Below are positions 1 to 9,762 of a DNA stretch of 64,000 nucleotides, one piece after another. The position numbers and the translations under genes are program-made. The stretch comes from Methanobacterium paludis (lineage in GTDB: Archaea; Methanobacteriota; Methanobacteria; Methanobacteriales; Methanobacteriaceae): the NCBI RefSeq assembly GCF_000214725.1, contig NC_015574.1, positions 1,438,001 through 1,502,000 of the forward strand, read 5' to 3'. Under the pieces are notes generated by a model, which searched no databases, was not told the origin of the DNA, and saw only the letters and a program-made list of their open reading frames with translations. The number at the start of each line of letters is the position of its first letter. Position 1 is the first letter of the stretch.

Positions 1-1380
1 CTAAGTTATGCCATGGGATTTATTTATACAATATACATGGCCCGTTATTTGGGTGTGGAAAACTTTGGAATATTCTCCTTTGCCCTTGCACTTTCAAGTG
101 TGCTTGGAATATTCACAGATTTAGGTTTAAACACATTGATGACACGAGAAATAGCCAGAGACCGATCTAAAACCTCAGAGTATATAAACAACATTTTTTC
201 TATCAAACTGGTTCTTGCTACATTACTCCTGATTTTAACGGTTTTGATATTAAACTTGACATATAATTCAACTACAGAAGTATTTGTCATTTACTTCATT
301 GTTTTGTCCTTTGTTTTCTCAACATTTTCATTGATGTTCTATGCAATGTTCCAAGGATATGAAATCCTTAAATACCAATCCATAGCGGTTATTCTTAATA
401 GTTCATTAATGTTGATAGGTGTTTTTCTTGCTATGGCATTTAAATTTAATGTTATTGGATTTGCATTTATTTATTCTGTTGTTTCAGGACTTACATTGAT
501 TTATAATTTGAGGATATCATCTAATAACTTTGTTTTTCCAAAATTTGAGGTAAACTGGGATTTCTGGAGATCTGTGATCGGACTGTCACTGCAGTTTGGA
601 TTGATAGGAGTTTTTGCCACTGTGTATGTCTGGATAGATTCCATAATGCTATTTTTTATGCAGGGAAACATTGCAGTAGGACTTTATAATGCAGCATACA
701 GAATTATAATCATCCTATTATTCATCCCCAACGTTATAAATGTTGCAGTTTTCCCTGTAATGTCCAGATTTTATGTTTCATCAAATAAACCAATCAGCAA
801 AATTTTTGAAAAATATTTTAAATTAATGTTAATTATAGGTATTCCAATGGGATTAGGAGTAAGTATCTTATCCAGTAATATAATCAATATATTATTTGGA
901 AATAATTATTCAGGAGCTGCTAATGCACTCCAAATTTTAATATGGGCCACTGTTTTTACATTTTTAAACGCAACCATTATACAGCTCTACCAATCCACAA
1001 ACAAACAGATGGTTATAACAAAAATAACAGGACTGTGTATGCTAGAAAATATAGCACTTAATCTAGTATTCATTCCTAAATTCAGTTATATAGCTGCAAG
1101 TTTCAATACGGTAATTACAGAATTCACAGTTTTAATTTTACTCATTTTAGTTTTAAGTAAAGGTACTTATCGTAATACCATAATAAAAAAGAATATTTTA
1201 AATAATATGTTAAAAATAATTTTATCAAGTGCAGTCATGGGATTATCTGTGTGGTATTTCAAAAATTTAAATTTGTTAATACCAATTATAGCGGGCATAA
1301 TTATATATTTTGCATGTTTATACGTAACCAGAGTGGTAAACAAGGACGATATTACAATATTGACCAATATTTGGAGATGA
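1..1380 (+). CDS. Wzx-type polysaccharide flippase, 5'-truncated by window edge
   Basis: A polytopic membrane protein of the oligosaccharide flippase (MOP/MATE-like) superfamily, expected to move lipid-linked glycan units across the cytoplasmic membrane. The reading frame is open through base 1 (codons LSYA precede the first internal Met at 13), so the true start lies outside the window. The beginning reads GFIYTIYMARYLGVENFG, the usual first-helix/loop signature of these flippases, so only a short N-terminal piece is missing. About a dozen hydrophobic segments follow, with the conserved-looking TVYVWIDSIMLFFMQG region near the middle. A methyltransferase gene starts 4 bases after its stop, indicating co-transcription. 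Substrate is unknown. Confidence 0.85.
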   Translation, partial: LSYAMGFIYTIYMARYLGVENFGIFSFALALSSVLGIFTDLGLNTLMTREIARDRSKTSEYINNIFSIKLVLATLLLILTVLILNLTYNSTTEVFVIYFIVLSFVFSTFSLMFYAMFQGYEILKYQSIAVILNSSLMLIGVFLAMAFKFNVIGFAFIYSVVSGLTLIYNLRISSNNFVFPKFEVNWDFWRSVIGLSLQFGLIGVFATVYVWIDSIMLFFMQGNIAVGLYNAAYRIIIILLFIPNVINVAVFPVMSRFYVSSNKPISKIFEKYFKLMLIIGIPMGLGVSILSSNIINILFGNNYSGAANALQILIWATVFTFLNATIIQLYQSTNKQMVITKITGLCMLENIALNLVFIPKFSYIAASFNTVITEFTVLILLILVLSKGTYRNTIIKKNILNNMLKIILSSAVMGLSVWYFKNLNLLIPIIAGIIIYFACLYVTRVVNKDDITILTNIWR

Positions 1381-1384
1381 ATTT

Positions 1385-2032
1385 ATGAATAAATCAGGTT
1401 TGTATTCTTTTTACAATTCAGTCTTCCCCCACCCTATGGAAGTTTTTAAAAAAGAAATTTCAGGGTTTGATAAAGTTTTAGACGTTGGATGTGGAGATAA
1501 TTCACCAATTCAATATTGCAATATTCCATTTTCTGTTGGATTGGATCTTTTTGAACCCTACATTCAAAGAAGTAAAGAAAAAGGGATACATGACCAGTAC
1601 GTGAAATCAGATATTAGATACGCCAATTTTGAACCTGATTCTTTTGACTTAGTAATATGTATGGATGTTATTGAGCATTTAACGAAAAAGGAAGGTTTAA
1701 TATTGATGGAAAATATGGGCGTGTGGGCTAAAAAAAAGGTTATTGTATACACAACCAATGGTTATGTTTCACAGGATGAGTATGACAGCAATCCATTACA
1801 GAAACACCGATCTGGATGGACTGTTCCGGAATTAAGGAATCTAGGTTACGACATCTATGGTATGTATGGCTGGAAGATGTTGAGAGGGCATAAAAGTCAA
1901 CCTAGATACAGGCCACATATGGCGTTTAGGGTACTATCGGATATCACACAAAAAATAACGTACAGAATTCCAAACTATGCCTTTGGTTTGCTATCTGTTA
2001 AGGAGCTTAGTGATGCTGAAAACAATCATTAA
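1385..2032 (+). CDS. Class I SAM-dependent methyltransferase
   Basis: A 215-residue Rossmann-fold methyltransferase. Motif I is visible as VLDVGCGDNS near residue 30, an acidic residue ends strand 2 (VGLDLFEPY), and motif II/III lies at SFDLVICMDVIEHL. The family (Methyltransf_11/23 type) is commonly found in glycan clusters, where members methylate sugars or lipid carriers; the acceptor here cannot be told. It follows the flippase by 4 bases and overlaps the next acyltransferase start by about 20 bases, so the three form one operon. Confidence 0.75.
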   Translation: MNKSGLYSFYNSVFPHPMEVFKKEISGFDKVLDVGCGDNSPIQYCNIPFSVGLDLFEPYIQRSKEKGIHDQYVKSDIRYANFEPDSFDLVICMDVIEHLTKKEGLILMENMGVWAKKKVIVYTTNGYVSQDEYDSNPLQKHRSGWTVPELRNLGYDIYGMYGWKMLRGHKSQPRYRPHMAFRVLSDITQKITYRIPNYAFGLLSVKELSDAENNH

Positions 2033-2573
2033 ATCCGTTAGAAGAGATAAATTAAAAAGGAAAAACGTAATCATAGGTAAGTACACATATGGAAATCCTA
2101 AAATTTTCATGTGGACAGATAAATATGTGGTTAAAATAGGGAATTTCTGTTCAATAGCTAAAAATTGTGTTATAATAGTGGATGGAAACCATAGAATGAA
2201 TTTGATAACAACATATCCTCTCAAAGAAAAATTTATGAAGGAAGAATGTTCAAAATATCCTCTTGGTAAAGGAAAGGGTATTAAAATAGGTAATGATGTC
2301 TGGATCGGTTTGAATGTTACTATTTTACCAGGTGTTGAGATAGGTGATGGTGCAATTATTGGAGCCGGTTCTATGGTGACTAAAAATGTTGGAGATTATG
2401 AGATAGTGGCAGGTAATCCTACAAAACATATAAAATATCGTTTTAATGAAAAACAGAGGAAAGCACTTAAAAAAATAGCATGGTGGAATTGGGATATAGA
2501 ACAGATCAGAGAAAATGCAGATATGATTCAATCATCCGAAATTGATGAGTTTATTGATGAGTTTTATGATTAA
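2013..2573 (+). CDS. Left-handed beta-helix O-acetyltransferase (CatB/XAT type)
   Basis: A hexapeptide-repeat acyltransferase of about 186 residues. Repeats of the IGNDVWIGLNVTILPGVEIGDGAIIGAGSMVTKNV type fill the C-terminal half and are followed by AGNPTKHIKYRF, the standard end of the xenobiotic acetyltransferase/CatB group. The catalytic-type His is in IIVDGNHRMN. I prefer ATG 2013 because AGGAG at 2001-2005 sits at a proper distance; a longer frame back to 1977 lacks a ribosome site. The gene overlaps the end of the methyltransferase. Probable role: O-acetylation of a glycan sugar. Confidence 0.8.
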   Translation: MLKTIIKSVRRDKLKRKNVIIGKYTYGNPKIFMWTDKYVVKIGNFCSIAKNCVIIVDGNHRMNLITTYPLKEKFMKEECSKYPLGKGKGIKIGNDVWIGLNVTILPGVEIGDGAIIGAGSMVTKNVGDYEIVAGNPTKHIKYRFNEKQRKALKKIAWWNWDIEQIRENADMIQSSEIDEFIDEFYD

Positions 2574-2614
2574 AATTATGGTATTATAAAATTTAAAGAT
2601 GTATTCCAATAATT

Positions 2615-3301
2615 ATGCGGAAGTTGATTTTTATGAGAGAATCTGTGAAGGAACTTGTGAAAATTTTTTCAGAAAAATACCCTATTAAAGAACCTGTTTT
2701 TGAATTTGGCTCATTTCAAGTACCTGAACAAAAAGATTTTGCAGATATGCGCCATATTTTTCCTGGAAAAACATATTTTGGTTGTGATATGAGATCAGGA
2801 CCTGGAGTTGATCTTATTCTTGATCTTCATAACATAGATCTAAGTTCAAAATCAGCAGGCACAGTGCTGATACTGGACACATTTGAACATGTTGAATATC
2901 CCAGAAAGGCCATCAAAGAAGTGTACAGAATAATGAAATCAGACGGAATCGTCCTGATAACATCAGTTATGAACTTTCCTATCCATGAACATCCATCAGA
3001 TTACTGGCGTTTTACTCCAGAAGGATTTAAGAGCCTTTTAGAGGATTTCAAATTTAAATACGTGGATTTTGTAGGAAATGAACTTTTCCCACATACTGTA
3101 GTAGGGATAGGGGCAAAAGATTTAAGTTACAACTATTATCTGGACAGTTTCAAAGAGGACATTATATCATGGAAAGAAAAGTGGAAAGTATCACCCTATG
3201 AAGAGTCCCAATTGAATTTTTATTCATTGATGAAATCCGGCATTAAAAACCCAGATAAAATACCTGATTTCTTGAAAGAAAAAATTTTCAGGAAGCTATG
3301 A
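2615..3301 (+). CDS. SAM-dependent methyltransferase-like protein
   Basis: A 228-residue protein with methyltransferase features: FEFGSFQVP in the motif I position, VDLILDLHNIDL, and a post-motif block LILDTFEHVEYPRKAIKEVYRIMKSDGIVLI typical of Methyltransf_11 proteins. The glycine-rich motif I is degenerate (EFGSF rather than DxGxGxG), so activity is not certain. The start may be ATG 2633 (MRESVKELV) rather than 2615. It lies 41 bases after the acyltransferase in the same direction and is probably in the same glycan operon. Confidence 0.65.
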   Translation: MRKLIFMRESVKELVKIFSEKYPIKEPVFEFGSFQVPEQKDFADMRHIFPGKTYFGCDMRSGPGVDLILDLHNIDLSSKSAGTVLILDTFEHVEYPRKAIKEVYRIMKSDGIVLITSVMNFPIHEHPSDYWRFTPEGFKSLLEDFKFKYVDFVGNELFPHTVVGIGAKDLSYNYYLDSFKEDIISWKEKWKVSPYEESQLNFYSLMKSGIKNPDKIPDFLKEKIFRKL

Positions 3302-3415
3302 GTCTAAACTACATCTTACTGTGTTTAATTTATCCAATCTCAAAAATTACAGTTATTAATCCAAAAAATAGTTATTTGATCCATAAAGTGATAAATTTAG
3401 TTATCTCTGAATCTT

Positions 3416-4441
3416 ATGAAAGAACCAAAAGTTTCAATATTGATCCTTAACTGGAATGGCTGGAAAGATACTATAGAATGTCTTGAGTCACTTTCTCAGA
3501 TTAGTTACCAGAATTATTCCGTTACAGTTGTGGATAATTCATCTAACGATGATTCAGTAGATAAGATAATAAACTATTGTAATGGGCATATAAAGATAAA
3601 ATCCAAATTTTTCAGGTATAAAAATGATAACAAACCATTTAAAGTAGTAAAATTCAATAAAAAAGATATTGAGAATCCTAAAAACTATTTAAATATCAAA
3701 AATATGGTTAAAAATGTATACAAAAATAATAATATCACAATAATAAAAAATAAAAATAATTATGGTTTTGCAGAGGGAAATAACATTGGCATTCGATTTG
3801 TTTTAGATTATATGAATCCAGACTACATTTTACTCCTTAACAACGACACAGTGGTCGATGAAAATTTTTTATGTGAACTGGTAGAAATAGGAGAATCAAA
3901 CCAATTTAACGGCATAATTGGCCCCAAAACATATTATTACCATAATCCTACTGTTTTACAGTCCACATCTATACGTTTAAACGTTTTAAAGAATAAATTT
4001 ATTATAACAGGGGATGGGGAAGTAGATAAGGGGCAATGTAATTCTATTATGAAAACTGACTATGTTCCAGGCTCCTGTATCCTGATTAAAAAAATTGTTT
4101 TAGAGACTGTAGGATTACTCAACAGCGATTATTTCTGTTACTGGGAAGAGACAGAATTATGTTTCAGGGCAAAAAAATCCGGTTTTAACTGTATTTACAG
4201 CCCAAAATCTTGTATATGGCATAAAGTTTCAGCTGCAGCTGACAGTCAAACCAAGATTTATCTCATGACAAGAAACAAATTCTGGTTTATGGAAAAACAG
4301 GATAAGGTCCTACTAATCTCCTCGCTTTTTTATTTTTTCCTATTTGAAATATGGTACAAAATAGCAGTTTGTTTATTTTACCATAAAGATTTAAAATTAT
4401 TAAAATCATTTTTAGCAGGTTTTATAGATGGTATTAGATAG
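3416..4441 (+). CDS. Family 2 glycosyltransferase
   Basis: A GT-A fold enzyme of 341 residues. It starts with VSILILNWNGWKDTIECLESL, the standard GT2 first strand, followed by VVDNSSND. The metal-binding DxD equivalent is in LLLNNDTVVD, and the WEETELCFRAKKSGF block near residue 240 is the usual ED/C-terminal motif of rhamnosyl-transferase-like GT2 enzymes. A charged, lysine-rich insert (about residues 55-105) is unusual in length. A C-terminal hydrophobic stretch suggests membrane association. It is the last gene of the left plus-strand group and converges with the DUF2206 gene. Confidence 0.85.
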   Translation: MKEPKVSILILNWNGWKDTIECLESLSQISYQNYSVTVVDNSSNDDSVDKIINYCNGHIKIKSKFFRYKNDNKPFKVVKFNKKDIENPKNYLNIKNMVKNVYKNNNITIIKNKNNYGFAEGNNIGIRFVLDYMNPDYILLLNNDTVVDENFLCELVEIGESNQFNGIIGPKTYYYHNPTVLQSTSIRLNVLKNKFIITGDGEVDKGQCNSIMKTDYVPGSCILIKKIVLETVGLLNSDYFCYWEETELCFRAKKSGFNCIYSPKSCIWHKVSAAADSQTKIYLMTRNKFWFMEKQDKVLLISSLFYFFLFEIWYKIAVCLFYHKDLKLLKSFLAGFIDGIR

Positions 4442-4453
4442 ATGACTGAAAAG

Positions 4454-4490
4454 GTACTGTTTTTGGTATTGAATATTGTTGAAACAGTAC
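4454..4490. terminator. Inverted repeat between convergent genes
   Basis: Perfect 9-base arms GTACTGTTT and AAACAGTAC are separated by 19 bases in the 78-base gap between two convergent genes. Position suggests a bidirectional transcription end or RNA-stabilising hairpin; archaeal termination mostly uses T-tracts, so this is inference. Confidence 0.4.
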
Positions 4491-4519
4491 TATTTATCTG
4501 TATTTACAATTAAAAAATA

Positions 4520-6691
4520 TTAATAATAAATAGTCACATTTCCATTGGTATAAATTTGGCTTTTCGTGTTGGCAAGAGAACTGTAATCCATATAAAAATC
4601 ATTTTTTGTAGTTGTATTCTTATTACGAATAAGTATAGTGCCTGTTTTTGTATTGTAATTACCCAAGAATATATAAGAATCTGTTTTTAATTGGGAAAAG
4701 TTCTGAGGAATATCTTTGGACTCTGATACTGTAAAAGATCTACTTAAAAGAGATAGTCTATATCCATCGGCGTAGACATAGCCATGTTCCCTGTTGGTTG
4801 AAAGCCATTGTAATCCTTGAACTTCCTGATCATTGAAAACAGGATAATCAATATTACTCAAAGAGAATGAAGTGGGGTTATCACCACTAATTTCATAAAT
4901 AAAACCTGAATAGAATAAGAATAAAACAACAACACCCATATATATTATTTTTAATTGGATATCACGGTCTTTTGTCCATGATTTATTGGATATTTTTGTT
5001 AAAAAGAATCTAATGAGTATAATACCACCTATTACAGAAAATGGTGCCAGTAAAAAGAGCGTAATGTGATACAATCGGGTTATATTTAATGCACTTGCAA
5101 AGTAAGGCACGACAATGCTTATTATTAAAATGATAAAGTTAACCATAGCAAATACCACATATTCTTTTTTAAATCTGTAATTTTTCAGTCTTCCCATTAA
5201 AAGTGCCAGAATTCCGATAAAAATTGAAAATTGAAAAAGTAAGTTGAGATACTTTGCTACTTCATGCAATAAAGACGTTGTTTTAAATGTTATGGCTGCT
5301 GCACCCTGAGCAGCTTCAGGATTTAAAAAATCTGTGAAAATACTGCTGGCTATGTGATTTCCTATGTTAAAAATTTTATAAATGATAGATGAACTTGAAA
5401 GGTACATGTACCAGGTTAAAGCAAAGACAATAAATAAAAAAACATATGTTGAAGTTAATATCGTTTGATTCCAATTATTAGAATCGGGATCAACGTTCGG
5501 TCTAAACTTTCTGACAATTTTTTTAAAAAAAGAACTTTTAACAAAGATCAGGATGATGTAAACCATGACCAAACTCATTAAATAGATGTATGAAAGTCCA
5601 TAATGGGAAACAATTAGTGAAATTGCGAATATTACAGATAGGATAGCCCTCTTTGTTTTCTTCATGTTCGACGATACCATTAAAATGAACAACATTACCA
5701 GGAATAATTCTGCAATTTCCTGCCGTGCAAGTTGGTTCATCTCGGTATAAAATGTGAATATTGCCATTAAAAAGAAAACAGATAAAAAAGCAAGTTTATC
5801 ATCAGTCTGTTTCTGGAAAAACCGGTATAACCCTAGAGGCACCAGAGAAAATACCAAAGGATAAATCAGTTTGAAAACCCATGTAATGTCCATACCGGTT
5901 AATTTAGAGAATATCGGAGCTAATATTACAATACTCAACATTGCATTTGTATTGTAGGGCAGGGAAGGATCCCAGTAAGAATATTCAATAACTTTATTTG
6001 CCAGGAAAAACTCATGTTGAATGTCCCAACCCCATAACTGCATTGAAATCAGGGAAGTATGGTATAAAAGGGAAATTGAGATGATAAAAACAAGGAAAGG
6101 ATAAAATTTCTTCGGAATTTTGTTAAAAGCAACTGCAATCACCATGAATGCTATTAAAATTATTAAAATCATTAAAAGAATGTTTGTAGCATTAAAATTC
6201 TTCAAATACGTTCCAAAAATTGCTAAGAAAGGAATTAAACACATAAATAAAAAATAAGGAGAGAATATGTCTTTTGAATTGATAAAATCCGGATGAGAGA
6301 ATTTCTTATCGATGACATAACTTAAGATACATAAAAAACCCACAAATAAACTGATGGCAACTATTAACACATTTACTGATATAGGTTTAAGAATTCCAAG
6401 AGCAGGCAACATGTTAATTAAAAATCCAAAAAACATGATGCTAAAAATACTTAATCCCACAGAGTACAGTAATGTTTCAATGTTTCCAAGTTTATGTATC
6501 CGGAAAATCCTGAGAAGAAGAATTCCAGGTATAAATAACAAGTATAAAGTGATTATAACTTCCCTTAGGATAGGAATTTTATGTCCCATTAAATCTAACA
6601 ATATTATTCCCAGTACTGCGATTTGTACAGTTAATACAACTTTGAGAAACTTCTTTATTTCCCAGTCATTCATTTGGAGTATGTTAATCAA
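4520..6691 (-). CDS. DUF2206-like polytopic membrane protein (copy 1)
   Basis: A 723-residue protein with many hydrophobic helices and a C-terminal soluble part. The N-terminus QMNDWEIKKFLK, the segment LLFIPGILLLRIFRIHKLGNIETLLYSVGLS and the central GWDIQHEF...NTNAMLSI match what I know of the archaeal DUF2206 family, seen in methanogen glycan loci. Function is unproven; the GWDI(Q)HE segment in a periplasmic loop recalls GT-C enzymes. A second copy is at 31,390-33,678. TTG at 6691 follows GGGTGA at a suitable distance and is the likely start; ATG 6673 is the alternative. Confidence 0.7.
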   Translation of the reverse strand: MINILQMNDWEIKKFLKVVLTVQIAVLGIILLDLMGHKIPILREVIITLYLLFIPGILLLRIFRIHKLGNIETLLYSVGLSIFSIMFFGFLINMLPALGILKPISVNVLIVAISLFVGFLCILSYVIDKKFSHPDFINSKDIFSPYFLFMCLIPFLAIFGTYLKNFNATNILLMILIILIAFMVIAVAFNKIPKKFYPFLVFIISISLLYHTSLISMQLWGWDIQHEFFLANKVIEYSYWDPSLPYNTNAMLSIVILAPIFSKLTGMDITWVFKLIYPLVFSLVPLGLYRFFQKQTDDKLAFLSVFFLMAIFTFYTEMNQLARQEIAELFLVMLFILMVSSNMKKTKRAILSVIFAISLIVSHYGLSYIYLMSLVMVYIILIFVKSSFFKKIVRKFRPNVDPDSNNWNQTILTSTYVFLFIVFALTWYMYLSSSSIIYKIFNIGNHIASSIFTDFLNPEAAQGAAAITFKTTSLLHEVAKYLNLLFQFSIFIGILALLMGRLKNYRFKKEYVVFAMVNFIILIISIVVPYFASALNITRLYHITLFLLAPFSVIGGIILIRFFLTKISNKSWTKDRDIQLKIIYMGVVVLFLFYSGFIYEISGDNPTSFSLSNIDYPVFNDQEVQGLQWLSTNREHGYVYADGYRLSLLSRSFTVSESKDIPQNFSQLKTDSYIFLGNYNTKTGTILIRNKNTTTKNDFYMDYSSLANTKSQIYTNGNVTIYY

Positions 6692-6803
6692 TTATTCACC
6701 CAACATGTTGATTATTTCAGCAAATCCTGTTTCTTTGGAAAATAGGTCCAGTAAATTTTTACAAACTTTAAATAACATTGTATTAATTTGGGTATGGTTT
6801 ATA

Positions 6804-8000
6804 TTATTTAGATTTCTGTTCATGGAGAATAAGTTTAAACAATTTTTCAACCTGTGATTCCCATGAGAATTCTTTTGAGAGATTAAGGGCTTTAAAACCA
6901 ATTTTATCCCTTAATTCTTTGTCTTTTAATAAAATTCTTATGTTATTCGTGAATTGGGCTTCATCTGCAGGATCACTTACAAGTGCTGCATTATTGTCCT
7001 TTAAAAACCTTGTTATATCACTTACCTCATCTAAAACCAGTGCTTTTCCAAATGCCATATATTCAAACACTTTTATTGGAGATGCGACCTCCGTACACAG
7101 ATCCCTATTAAATGGTAATAAAACAATTTCTGAACTTAAAACAGTTTCATAAACTTTATCTATACTTAAGTACCCTGTAAATAGAACATTTTCAAGTTTA
7201 AACTTCTTTGCAAGTTCTTTAAGTTCAATGAAACAGTTTCCATCACCAACTATGCAAAATTCTACATTTTCATTTTTCAAATTTCGGGCTGCTTTAATAA
7301 TTTTATCAACACTCGCCCACTTTGAAAGGGTCCCTACAAATGTAACTCTACCTTTTTTAATTTTAATATCTTTTTTAAATGTATTTAAAACTTTATAACC
7401 AAAATAACCATTGCTAATAACCTCAATTTTATCAGAAGATATTTTGAATTCATTAACAACCAAATTTTTCATGGAATCTGAAACCACAACAATCTTCGAT
7501 GCATTTTTCAGGCCTGCAGATTCCAGATGCTTCACAGCAAACTTTAAAATTTTATGGGGAATATACCATGGTACTTTAGCATGTGCAACCTCATCGAAGT
7601 ACATTCCGTGAACATCCAAGAAATAGTTATCAAAACCCAAAAAAGCGAAATATCCTCCTAAAAGACCCATCTCGATAACTAATACAGAATCGTCTGTTTT
7701 CAGTTCCTTAACCTTTTTTATCAGCTTATAATTTCTGGATAATATATTTACCAATGAGCCCTTTTTCTGTTTTATATCCAGATATTTTAGATAGATCCCC
7801 TGATCTTGAAACATCAACTTATTTTCAGAGGGTTCTGGTGTTATAAGAGTCACATGCAATCCTTTTGCAGTCAATTCAGATGCAAATGCCATTGTCCGTA
7901 CAGTATCCCCACTAAATCTGCTTAAATCTACATCTGCAACTAAAACAACATTCATAGGATTTGAAGTATTCAAACCATTTTCAACGAATATTTTTTCCAT
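6804..8000 (-). CDS. Family 4 glycosyltransferase (GT-B)
   Basis: A retaining GT-B enzyme of about 400 residues. The N-terminal half begins VVLVADVDLSRFSGDTVRTMAFASEL; the C-terminal Glycos_transf_1 domain shows VTFVGTLSKWASVDKI, FCIVGDGN and the nucleotide-binding block LPFNRDLCTEVASPIKVFEYMAFGKALVL. The frame can start at 8015 (overlapping the upstream acyltransferase), at 8000 (AGGA just upstream) or at 7955 (MNVVLV). Donor and acceptor sugars are unknown. It is third in a minus-strand series with acyltransferase and another GT4. Confidence 0.8.
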   Translation of the reverse strand: MEKIFVENGLNTSNPMNVVLVADVDLSRFSGDTVRTMAFASELTAKGLHVTLITPEPSENKLMFQDQGIYLKYLDIKQKKGSLVNILSRNYKLIKKVKELKTDDSVLVIEMGLLGGYFAFLGFDNYFLDVHGMYFDEVAHAKVPWYIPHKILKFAVKHLESAGLKNASKIVVVSDSMKNLVVNEFKISSDKIEVISNGYFGYKVLNTFKKDIKIKKGRVTFVGTLSKWASVDKIIKAARNLKNENVEFCIVGDGNCFIELKELAKKFKLENVLFTGYLSIDKVYETVLSSEIVLLPFNRDLCTEVASPIKVFEYMAFGKALVLDEVSDITRFLKDNNAALVSDPADEAQFTNNIRILLKDKELRDKIGFKALNLSKEFSWESQVEKLFKLILHEQKSK

Positions 8001-8007
8001 GGGGATC

Positions 8008-8541
8008 CTACTCATTTTCTTTAATGACTTTTGCAGGTATACCTGCTGCTATTGAATTATCTGGAACATCATTTAAAACAACTGCATTTGCAGCAACCCT
8101 AGAATTGTTACCAACAGCCAATTTACCAAGTATTTTGGAACCTGCACCAATTTGAACGTTGTCCCCTATTGTAGGATACTCATGGAGCTCTTTTTTAAGT
8201 CCTATCGTAACTCCATGAAATACACTCACATTGCGCCCTATTTTACCGCCACCAATAACTATACATTGAGGGTGTGGAATATAAAAACCAGGTCCTATAT
8301 CAGCCCTGCTGGATATTTCTATTGGGTTTAAAAGTAAATCAAACATTTTAGTCATGTAATATAAATATTTTTTATTATTCACATAGGAATAGCGCAGAAT
8401 CCTGTAAAGGAAAATCGCCCTAAAACCTTTATAAACAAAAAATGCGGTGAAAATGGATATAACAGAAGGATTATTCTTTTTAGAGTTGTACCTGATGAAA
8501 TCATTATTAATTGTTGATGGAAGTTCGTGCATTTTTCCCAC
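8008..8541 (-). CDS. Serine O-acetyltransferase-like acyltransferase
   Basis: A 177-residue hexapeptide-repeat enzyme of the CysE/serine acetyltransferase-like group: an N-terminal helical part, then ISSRADIGPGFYIPHPQCIVIGGGKIGRNVSVFHGVTIG, with the His-containing HGVTIG turn typical of this family, and the end AGIPAKVIKEN. It lacks the longer N-terminal domain of true CysE, and its location between two GT4 genes argues for sugar O-acetylation rather than cysteine synthesis. Start may be GTG 8541 or ATG 8532. Confidence 0.75.
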   Translation of the reverse strand: MGKMHELPSTINNDFIRYNSKKNNPSVISIFTAFFVYKGFRAIFLYRILRYSYVNNKKYLYYMTKMFDLLLNPIEISSRADIGPGFYIPHPQCIVIGGGKIGRNVSVFHGVTIGLKKELHEYPTIGDNVQIGAGSKILGKLAVGNNSRVAANAVVLNDVPDNSIAAGIPAKVIKENE

Positions 8542-8562
8542 ATCTCTTTTTATAGATATCTT

Positions 8563-9762
8563 TTATTTTTGAGGTAGCAGATCATGGTAAAGACTTAGAA
8601 CGCTCTTTGAATATTCATTCCACGTCCATTTTTCGTTTATAACCCTTTTTCGACTGTTTTTTTTCATTTTCTCCATAATTTTTTCATTTTCTATTAGATA
8701 CTCCAAATTTTCTGCAAGTGCACTGGTGTTACAGGGTTCAAATAACAATCCATTGTAGCCATGTTTCACCTGTTCCGGTATTCCATCAATATCTGTGGCA
8801 ACCACAGCACATTCACTGGCCATCGCTTCATAAATTGACATGGGTCTTCCTTCAGCAAGGGAAGGCATTACAAATATATCCCCTGCAGAATATAATTCAG
8901 TCAATTCCGCTCCCCTCACTTCTCCAAGAAATTTGACGACCCCATCAAGGTCCAGATCCTTTGATATATCTAAAAGCTTCCTTTTTTCAGGGCCATTCCC
9001 TGCTATGAAAACTTTAAAGTTTTTACAGGATCTGGAAAGTTTTGAAAGAGCATCAAGAAGATAACTAAGGCCTTTCCTTTTTATTAGCTGTCCTACAAAG
9101 ATTATGATTTTTTCTTCGTTTACTTTGAGTTTTCTGCAGATTTTTTTCCTATTTCTGGGTTTGAATTTGTCTGTATCAACACCCAGAGGTATGTACTCTG
9201 TTTTTTCAGTGCCCAGATCCAGAGATTCAAGGCTGGGTTCAATACTCCGACTTATGTAAATAATTTTATCTGCAAAATTCAGGGTTTTTTTAACTTTATC
9301 CTCTGTTCCTCTATATTTTAACCATTTTTCAAGCGAATCTGTACTGTGCAAATCCACTATCAACGGGGCTGACCATTTTTCGCACAGTTTCATCACCCCA
9401 TAGCCATCAGGATAAACATGATGTGCGTGTATTAGATCGGGTTTTGTGAGTTTTCGGAGTATGTAATCTGACACAGATCTCCTGTAAAAAAATCCCATTA
9501 ACCCGTAGAAAAGTTTTTTAGGGAGGGGATAAAAAAATCTGGGCCTGTGTACAAGGCCTTCTTCACATATTTCAGTTTCAGGAATTTGTGACAGTTCATT
9601 GTATGGAAAATATTTAAACGGTACCAAAATAGGAAGTGGTGCAACCACATCCATATCAACATATCCTAAAATAGCCATGTTTGCTGTTTTATTCCATGGA
9701 GCCCATGAATAATATGGATTGGGATAGTTAACAGACACCATCAATGCTTTTATATTTTTCAT
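8563..9762 (-). CDS. Family 4 glycosyltransferase
   Basis: A 399-residue GT-B glycosyltransferase. N-terminal: VSVNYPNPYYSWAPWNKTANMA and LIHAHHVYPDGYGVMKL. C-terminal: IIFVGQLIKRKGLSYLLDAL, VFIAGNGPEKRKL, and the EAMASECAVVATDIDGIPEQVKHGYNG donor-binding block with the ExxxxxxxE arrangement. Its ATG overlaps the TGA of the upstream gene (ATGA), with GGTGA behind it, so the two are translationally coupled. Confidence 0.87.
   Translation of the reverse strand: MKNIKALMVSVNYPNPYYSWAPWNKTANMAILGYVDMDVVAPLPILVPFKYFPYNELSQIPETEICEEGLVHRPRFFYPLPKKLFYGLMGFFYRRSVSDYILRKLTKPDLIHAHHVYPDGYGVMKLCEKWSAPLIVDLHSTDSLEKWLKYRGTEDKVKKTLNFADKIIYISRSIEPSLESLDLGTEKTEYIPLGVDTDKFKPRNRKKICRKLKVNEEKIIIFVGQLIKRKGLSYLLDALSKLSRSCKNFKVFIAGNGPEKRKLLDISKDLDLDGVVKFLGEVRGAELTELYSAGDIFVMPSLAEGRPMSIYEAMASECAVVATDIDGIPEQVKHGYNGLLFEPCNTSALAENLEYLIENEKIMEKMKKNSRKRVINEKWTWNEYSKSVLSLYHDLLPQK

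Noticed and set aside
6354..6857. Plus-strand frame of 167 codons over the DUF2206 gene
   Set aside because: Antisense to a well-supported gene with no recognisable domain.
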